From assembly GCA_015680685.1 (NCBI GenBank), contig MNCI01038320.1:76033-140032 (forward strand): a stretch of 64,000 nt of DNA, read 5' to 3'. The notes beneath the pieces are model-generated. The model searched no databases and was not told where the DNA came from. It worked only from the letters and a program-made list of their open reading frames with translations. Both the position numbers and the translations under genes were made by a program. This stretch comes from Gnetum montanum (taxonomy: Eukaryota > Streptophyta > Gnetopsida > Gnetales > Gnetaceae). Shown piece after piece: positions 58,380 to 64,000 of this stretch; the first letter of the stretch is position 1, and each line of letters starts with the position of its first letter.

Positions 58380-61105
58380 GAGGAGATTTGAAAGATTAAG
58401 TGAGGTTGTCTATCCAATGAGGTGTTTGTTGCACTAGCTTGCTTGGGCTCATGGAAAGGTTTGACTTGTTGTGTGTTGACTAGCTACTTTTTATTCAAGC
58501 TCTTAGGTTTTTAAATTAACATGACCCTAAATGGAAAAGTTTCATGAATAATGTAAAGTTTTTCCTACAACATCTAGAACTTATTTTATTGAGAAATGTG
58601 TGTCAAGTTCCAGTAAAGAACCTTATCTCCATGTTGAAATTTAACTTTTCTTATTCTTAGGTCATGTCATTTCTTGTTGAATGTCTTGTGCACCTCATTC
58701 AAGGATAGGGCCACTAATTGGTTTTCATCTAGCATGTTAAGGTTGATCAATCGTTCTCTTTATGCTAGACTTAGGCCAAGATCTAGGTTACTTGCTGTTG
58801 AAAGTGTACGGAACTTAGATTGAATAAGAAGTGTCAATAGTTTTCATGTTGAGTAGTAGGCCTAGAGGGCATTGTTGAGTTTTGTGCTCTAGTCGATCCT
58901 ATATTTGCTAATAGTTCTTATCATGATCTTCATGATCTCCCTATTGGTAACTTCTACTTGACTGTTGGCTTAGGGGTGGTAGGGTGTTAGTTTATGTTCA
59001 ACCCCCAAGCGTTACATAAGTTTGTGAAAGGTAGTGCCTATGAAATGGGTTCCATTATCAAAAATTAGTGCATGTGGGATCCCAAACATATTTACAACAT
59101 TTTTTTGTACAAACCATGTTGTAGTAGATGATGTACAATCGATGACAACTACTAATTCTACTCATTTTGTGCAGTAATCAACGATGATGATTATGTACAT
59201 ATTTCCATTTGACATGGGCATGATGGGATCCATGAAGTCAATTCCCTAGATGTCAAAGAATTCTAGTGGTTAAATCCACTATTGAGGTTCCTCCATTCAC
59301 ATGATCATCCTACCATCTATTTGATAGCATTTACAAGAGCGGATAAATTGGTGGGTGTCCCAGAATATGGTTGGCCAATAATACCCTACTATTAGGATCT
59401 CAATGATCATGCATCTTCCACCATAGTGGCCTCTACAAGGTCCCTCATGAGCATCCTAGAGAATGTGAAATTGATCAACATCAGGTACAGGCTAACAAAC
59501 CAAGCCATCTGTGCATACCTTGTATAGGTGTCCATTGATTTCAATGAAGCATTTGGCCTGATGAAGAAACTATTGTCTCTTCATGTGATCTAGATATTAT
59601 GGCATCTCTTGAGTGAGAAGATAAGTGAGGATGTCATCATACCATTTTGGTCCTAGGGGAACTTGTTCATTTATTACATCTATAAAGAGGATTTCATTAG
59701 GAAATTAATTAGAGAGTAGGATTTCCTCTTTGTTATCCCAGCATAACTAACACAAGCGATCAAGGACCACATTCTTAGTTCCCTTTCAATCTACCATTGT
59801 AAGATCAAACTCCTGCAAGATCACTAGTCAATGTATGACATAGGGACTTACTATTGGCTTATTCATCTAGAAGTGAATTGCACTATAGTTAGTGTACATA
59901 AACACTTTGTATCCAAGAACATAGTGCTTGAACTTCTTTAGAACATACACCACTACCATTAATTCTTTCTTTGTTGTGATGTAATTTAGTTGTGCATCCA
60001 CAATGCTTCGGCTTGCATAGTTCATGTAATATGAACTTTTCTTATCATCCAACTATGTAAGAATGACTCCCAAGGAATAATTTGATGCATTTATCATGAT
60101 ATGAAATGATTTGAACCACTAAGGTGCTCATAGAATTGAAGTCTCTATGCATTTTTACTTGAGCCTTAGGAATAAATTTTCACATTTCTAGGTCCAGATG
60201 AATGGAGCATCTTTCTTTGTAAGCTTGACCAATGACTTTGCAATCTTAGAAACATTCTCTATAAAATGCAAGTAGTAGCCAGTGTGTCCAAGGAATGACC
60301 AAACACCTTTAAGGATTTTTGGTTGATGATTTATTCCATGGATGATCCTAATCATTTTAGGATCAACCTTAATCCCTACCTGAGAAATTTTGTACCCCAC
60401 TATAATGCCCTTCTAGACCATCAATTGGCTCTTTTGCTAATTAAGCCAAAGATGCATCTCAACATACCTTTTAAGCACTTGCTTAAGATGGTTCAAGGCT
60501 TGCTTAAATGTGGCACCATAGGTGGAGAAGTCATCAATGAAGGCTTCCACCTCATAACCAATTTGTTGCTGAAATATGCTCAAGACCAAGTGTTGGAATG
60601 TTGCAAGAGCATTGCATAGATGAAAAGGCATCTTTCAACATGTAAAAGTCTCCTAGGGACTCATGAATTTTGTTTTGGTCAAGTCTTCTAATGAAATTTG
60701 GATTTGGTTATAGCCACTATAACCATCCATAGGGCTATAATAGCAATGCCTAGATATAGTTTTCGACACTTAATCCACAAATGGCAATGGAAAGCTCTTA
60801 ATGTTGCCATATTCAATAATCGAAAGTTGATGTAGACCCACCACTTGTCACTTTTCTTTGGTACAATGATGAGTGGGCTAATCCACTCATTATCAACAAT
60901 GGGATAGATAAATCCCACCTTGAGGAGTTGTTCGATTTCCTCTTTGATGATCTACTTCAATTTAGGGTTTAACCACCATTGTAGCTACCTCTTTAGCTTT
61001 ATGATCAAACGAGTGTAGATACAATGTTGGCATATCCTAAGATCAAACCCTATTGAGTTCATGATATGACCAAGTAAAGGCTATTGGCCATTTATTGACC
61101 ACCCT
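58380..61105 (-). pseudogene. Gypsy pol of element C (RT, RNase H, integrase), degenerate
   Basis: Minus strand order: a lead-in near 61100 (AFTWSYHEL, like FAWSY of gypsy RT), then VGFIYPIVDNEWISPLIIVP (60918-60860). The catalytic block MPFHLCNALATFQ (60631) and AFIDDFSTYG (60540) follow, and then SFLGHTGYYLHFIENVSKIA (60300-60240). RNase H has YYMNYASRSIVDAQLNYITT (60045-59975). Integrase is readable from 59460 to 58600, with YWPTIFW, GIDFMDPIMPMSNGN, ALIFDNGTHF and NSQVEVTNREI covering the zinc-adjacent part and the D,D,E core. Stops and shifts are scattered. It would copy the element RNA and insert the cDNA. Gag and protease are absent upstream because the element is truncated there. Confidence 0.85.
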
Positions 61106-61129
61106 TAACCATGCCCTGTCAAAGGGCTA

Positions 61130-64000
61130 AAATAAGCCTGAAATGATGTCCCTCTTCCACTGTCGTAAGGTAGCCAACAAAAAATGCGGTAGGTTGAATT
61201 TGAGCCCAAATTTCAAGAATTTTAAGAATGCAAAATGCATACCCTAAAGCTTGGACCCATTGCTAGACTAGACAAAGAAATGATTGACCAGCTTAGCAAC
61301 CTGACCCCAAACTGGTGGCAAAGTAGACTTGGGTATCCACCAACTCTATGTACATGGCACCAACCCATCAAAGAATAGGTTAGCATCCTATAACCATTGG
61401 GCCATGGGAAGAATAATTTTTCCATTCGCTTGGGCCCCTAGATACCTAGCGATTGCCATCTCTATCAATGTGATTTCCACACCACAAAATTCCATTCGGT
61501 CATCTAACCCATTTGCGAAAAATGCATCATCAAGGACTGTTAGATCACCTCATAGTCATAGGAGGAGAATATCCCATCCACATCACTCGAACAACTCCTA
61601 AAGCTTAGTCTAGGCATGAAATTCCATGCAGTTAGGTTTGTAGATCAGCATGACCCCCATTATTGTTACAATTTCCACCCACACATTTTTAGCTCGAGAA
61701 ACCACCTGCATAGGGGTGGGCATGTTCTGCTATCAAAAGATTTTATGATTTCAAATTTTCCATGCCTCCCATAAAAGCAACATGGCCTTGGAGTCTCCTG
61801 AGAGCAATGGAGAGGTGATCCATCCCATCACACACCATGTGTCTTGCAAGTAAGGGCACTAGAAAGAAAACTGTAGGATGGTCTTGGGCCCATTGTCATA
61901 GAGAGGGTAGATGGCTTCAATGTTGAGGCTATGCCACATTAAAGTTGGCTAAACCAATAAGGCATTACTCTTAAGGAGCCAAAGCAAAACCTTTATTTTT
62001 TTAGGCAGTCTCCCCTACCAAACCTACCTCCAACCATGTACCAATGGGTACATAGTTTGCATGAGCTATGCATGGGTGGAAAGTGTCCACCAAGATTTCA
62101 AGTCATGTGCCTTCATCCACCACCTAACATATTTTTCTCTTATGATCTATACCCATTATGCTATCCCCACACCTTGGTGTGTGAACTGTAAAATCAACCA
62201 CTGCTACCCAATCATTAGCTCATCTTCAAATCTAAAAACACCCAAGCCTCTCACTTCCCAAGGGCACATGATCTGATCCCACCCAACCAAGTGTAATTTG
62301 CTCCCCCTTCTACTGCTTGACCATACAAAATTTTGAATAAGCTAATTAATGGCTTGGATCATGGCCCATGAAGGGGTTGCAACAATGGCCACAAAATGCA
62401 CCATTGCTACAATCACCTCAGATGCTAGCACCATCCACCCTTTCTAGGTGAAAAACTGATTACTCCAATGACACATCCAACCCTCCATTTCTTTCAGAAC
62501 CTCCCCCCAAGCTATGTAGTGACCTAAAGCAAAACGTAGGATACTAAGATAAGAGTCCTGAGCCATCCCAGAAGTGAACCCTGACACCTGTATGACCTGA
62601 TCCTTAACTTACGCATCCCCATTAAAGAAGTGTGTAGACAACTTCTCCTGATTCACCACTAGCCAAGCTCTACCTCCATCAATGCAAGTACCTAACTAAT
62701 ACATCACACTTGCAGGACCTTGACCTAACTAAGAAGTATCATGTTACTGATGTAGTGTTCGACAAGACACTTCACACCAACGATCATCAACCCCTCCACC
62801 CTTGCAGCCTTGCAATAGTACTTCAGCAAGTTCATGGCAATGATAAAAAGCAATGGTGAAAGAGGGTTCCCCTAATGCAATCCCCTTCTGAGGGATGAGA
62901 AACCCTAAATCTGACCCCCATGTCGAAGGAAAATGTGGCCAATGCCTGTAGGTGGATGCATAGTCACATGAATTCCAAGTCAAACCCTTTCAGCACCATA
63001 ATGGTGTTGAGTGCCTCTTAGCTAACTGTGTCATAGGCCTTTGTGATGTTCAATTTGAGACAATCCAGGGAATTTCAAAAGACACATGGAGGGGAGGACC
63101 TCCTACATGAGGAGCACCTAGTCCTGCAAGATGCACTTCTAAACAAACCTCATCTAATGATCCCTGACACATTTTGGCATGATGGGAACCAACCTCTGAA
63201 CAAGCATCTTGGAGAAAATTTGGATTAACACGTTGTAGACCCTAATGGGTCATAAATGAGCTAGAGATGAGGCCTTGGCCTATTTGGAAATATAGACAAT
63301 CCTTGAGTAGTTGATCTTGTAATGGACCTATCATTTGGTTAGCATCAAGTTGAAATCATCAAGAACATTGGGCCCCATAATATCAAGAAATTCCTTCAAG
63401 AACTTGACACTCCAACCATTAAGCCCAGGCACCTTACCTTCCAACATACAGCTAATAGTCTCTTTCAACTCTTGCAAGGTAAATGAACCTAGCAACCAAG
63501 CATTTTCTCCTCCCTCTAGCACCTGCAGGACCTACACCGAGATCAGCAATGTGGGTTGCTTTGCCCAAACTACCCTCCAATATGTCACCAACTCATGGAA
63601 AACATCTTTTGGGTCTTCTACCAAAATCCTAGTGTCCTTCAACATCACCTGTCGCTAGCCTAACCCTTGAGATCTAATCATAGCAAAAAAGAATATCATT
63701 TCTCTATCACCTTCCCTAAGCCACCTAATCCCCAATCACTATTTCAATAGATTTCCTTCTCCAAGTCAATTGCCTGTAACTGCATTAGAATGTTCATTTC
63801 CTCATCTTGTAGATCCTCTCTACCCTCTTGCTAGCTTTAAATTTGGACTAGCCTGGACTTGAGATTTGTATGACCCACACAAAACAAAAAGTAATCGTAC
63901 ACTACCATGGACCTGATAGCCCACTTCAAGTGTAGTAGTCCCTCCTGAAGAAAATTCTTGGGGTCCCCTTGGCCCAATCGGTAATCTACCCAGATGTCTT
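61130..64000 (-). mobile_element. L1-type LINE, 3' part, continues beyond the window
   Basis: Reading from 64000 downward: reverse transcriptase opening LGSFTLQELKETISCML and EGKVPGLNGWSVKFLKEF (63490-63400), and GNPLSPLLFIIAMNLL at about 62870-62823. Then come region-specific blocks such as GWDQIMCPWEVRGLGV (62280-62230) and a zf-RVT zinc-binding region (LPKKIKVLLWLLKSNALLV, 62010-61955; CPYLQDTW, about 61860-61830). LLLWEAWKI follows near 61780. This order is that of plant L1-type ORF2. The catalytic YADD box is not readable, and stops are frequent. The 3' end lies around 61130, next to the truncated element C. No poly-A tail is obvious. Confidence 0.8.

Larger units (their letters stand above)
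54440..61110 (-). mobile_element. Element C: Athila-like gypsy retrotransposon, 5' part lost
   Basis: Read on the minus strand, reverse transcriptase, RNase H and integrase (61105 down to 58380) are followed by a non-coding tract (58350-57480) shared with elements A and B. Then come a coiled-coil frame (57123 down to 55040), a purine tract (54795-54804) and a partial 3' LTR (from 54794 down to about 54440). Gag, protease and the 5' LTR are missing; upstream sequence belongs to an L1-type LINE. The residue patterns (for example ASRSIVDAQLNY, SFLGHTGYY) are those of plant Athila-type gypsy elements. It is related to, but clearly diverged from, elements A and B. Confidence 0.8.

Overview
The window looks like nuclear DNA of a seed plant with a large, AT-rich, repeat-dominated genome. 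It holds Ty1/copia and Ty3/gypsy LTR retrotransposons, plant-type LINEs, a tRNA-derived SINE, a BED/hAT DNA transposon and a plant PPR gene remnant. Almost every coding trace carries stops and frameshifts, which suggests old insertions that are rarely purged, as in conifers. The conifer assignment is inference. I see no intact host gene, rRNA, tRNA gene or CRISPR array.

Layout. 1-4277: a minus-strand, gypsy-type element (A) with one LTR, a tRNA-Asp-like primer site and a gag-like reading frame but no pol; it runs off the window. 4278-9810: no recognisable gene. 9811-10587: a solo LTR of the same family. About 13130-26285: a plus-strand LINE in three pieces. It is split by a second copy of the gag-only family (element B, 14723-21422, both LTRs present) and by a GC-richer segment of about 3.3 kb (22084-25365). 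26495-26644: a SINE with 16-bp target duplications. 28451-33662: a hAT element on the minus strand, with an 8-bp duplication at both ends and a false-looking N gap inside it. 33671-39896: copia element 1, abutting the hAT. 41274-45335: copia element 2, cut off in RNase H.

45900-46140: a LINE scrap. 46760-52410: a dead PPR gene resembling Arabidopsis At5g39980 (EMB3140), broken by a 2.5-kb element with long terminal inverted repeats and by a further 1.5 kb that contains 72-bp-spaced hairpins. 54254-54397: a second SINE copy, minus strand. 54440-61110: a minus-strand, Athila-like gypsy element (C) with RT, RNase H, integrase and a coiled-coil frame after pol. Its 3' part is related to elements A and B. 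61130-64000: an L1-type LINE on the minus strand that continues past the window.

How it fits together: A and B look like a non-autonomous gag-only (TR-GAG-like) family. Element C, which still has pol traces and shares LTR and post-pol sequence, is a relative of the kind that could have mobilised them. The nesting gives an order of events: LINE, then element B inside it; hAT, then copia 1 at its flank. Domain calls rest on reading translations by eye; no alignment or database search was run.
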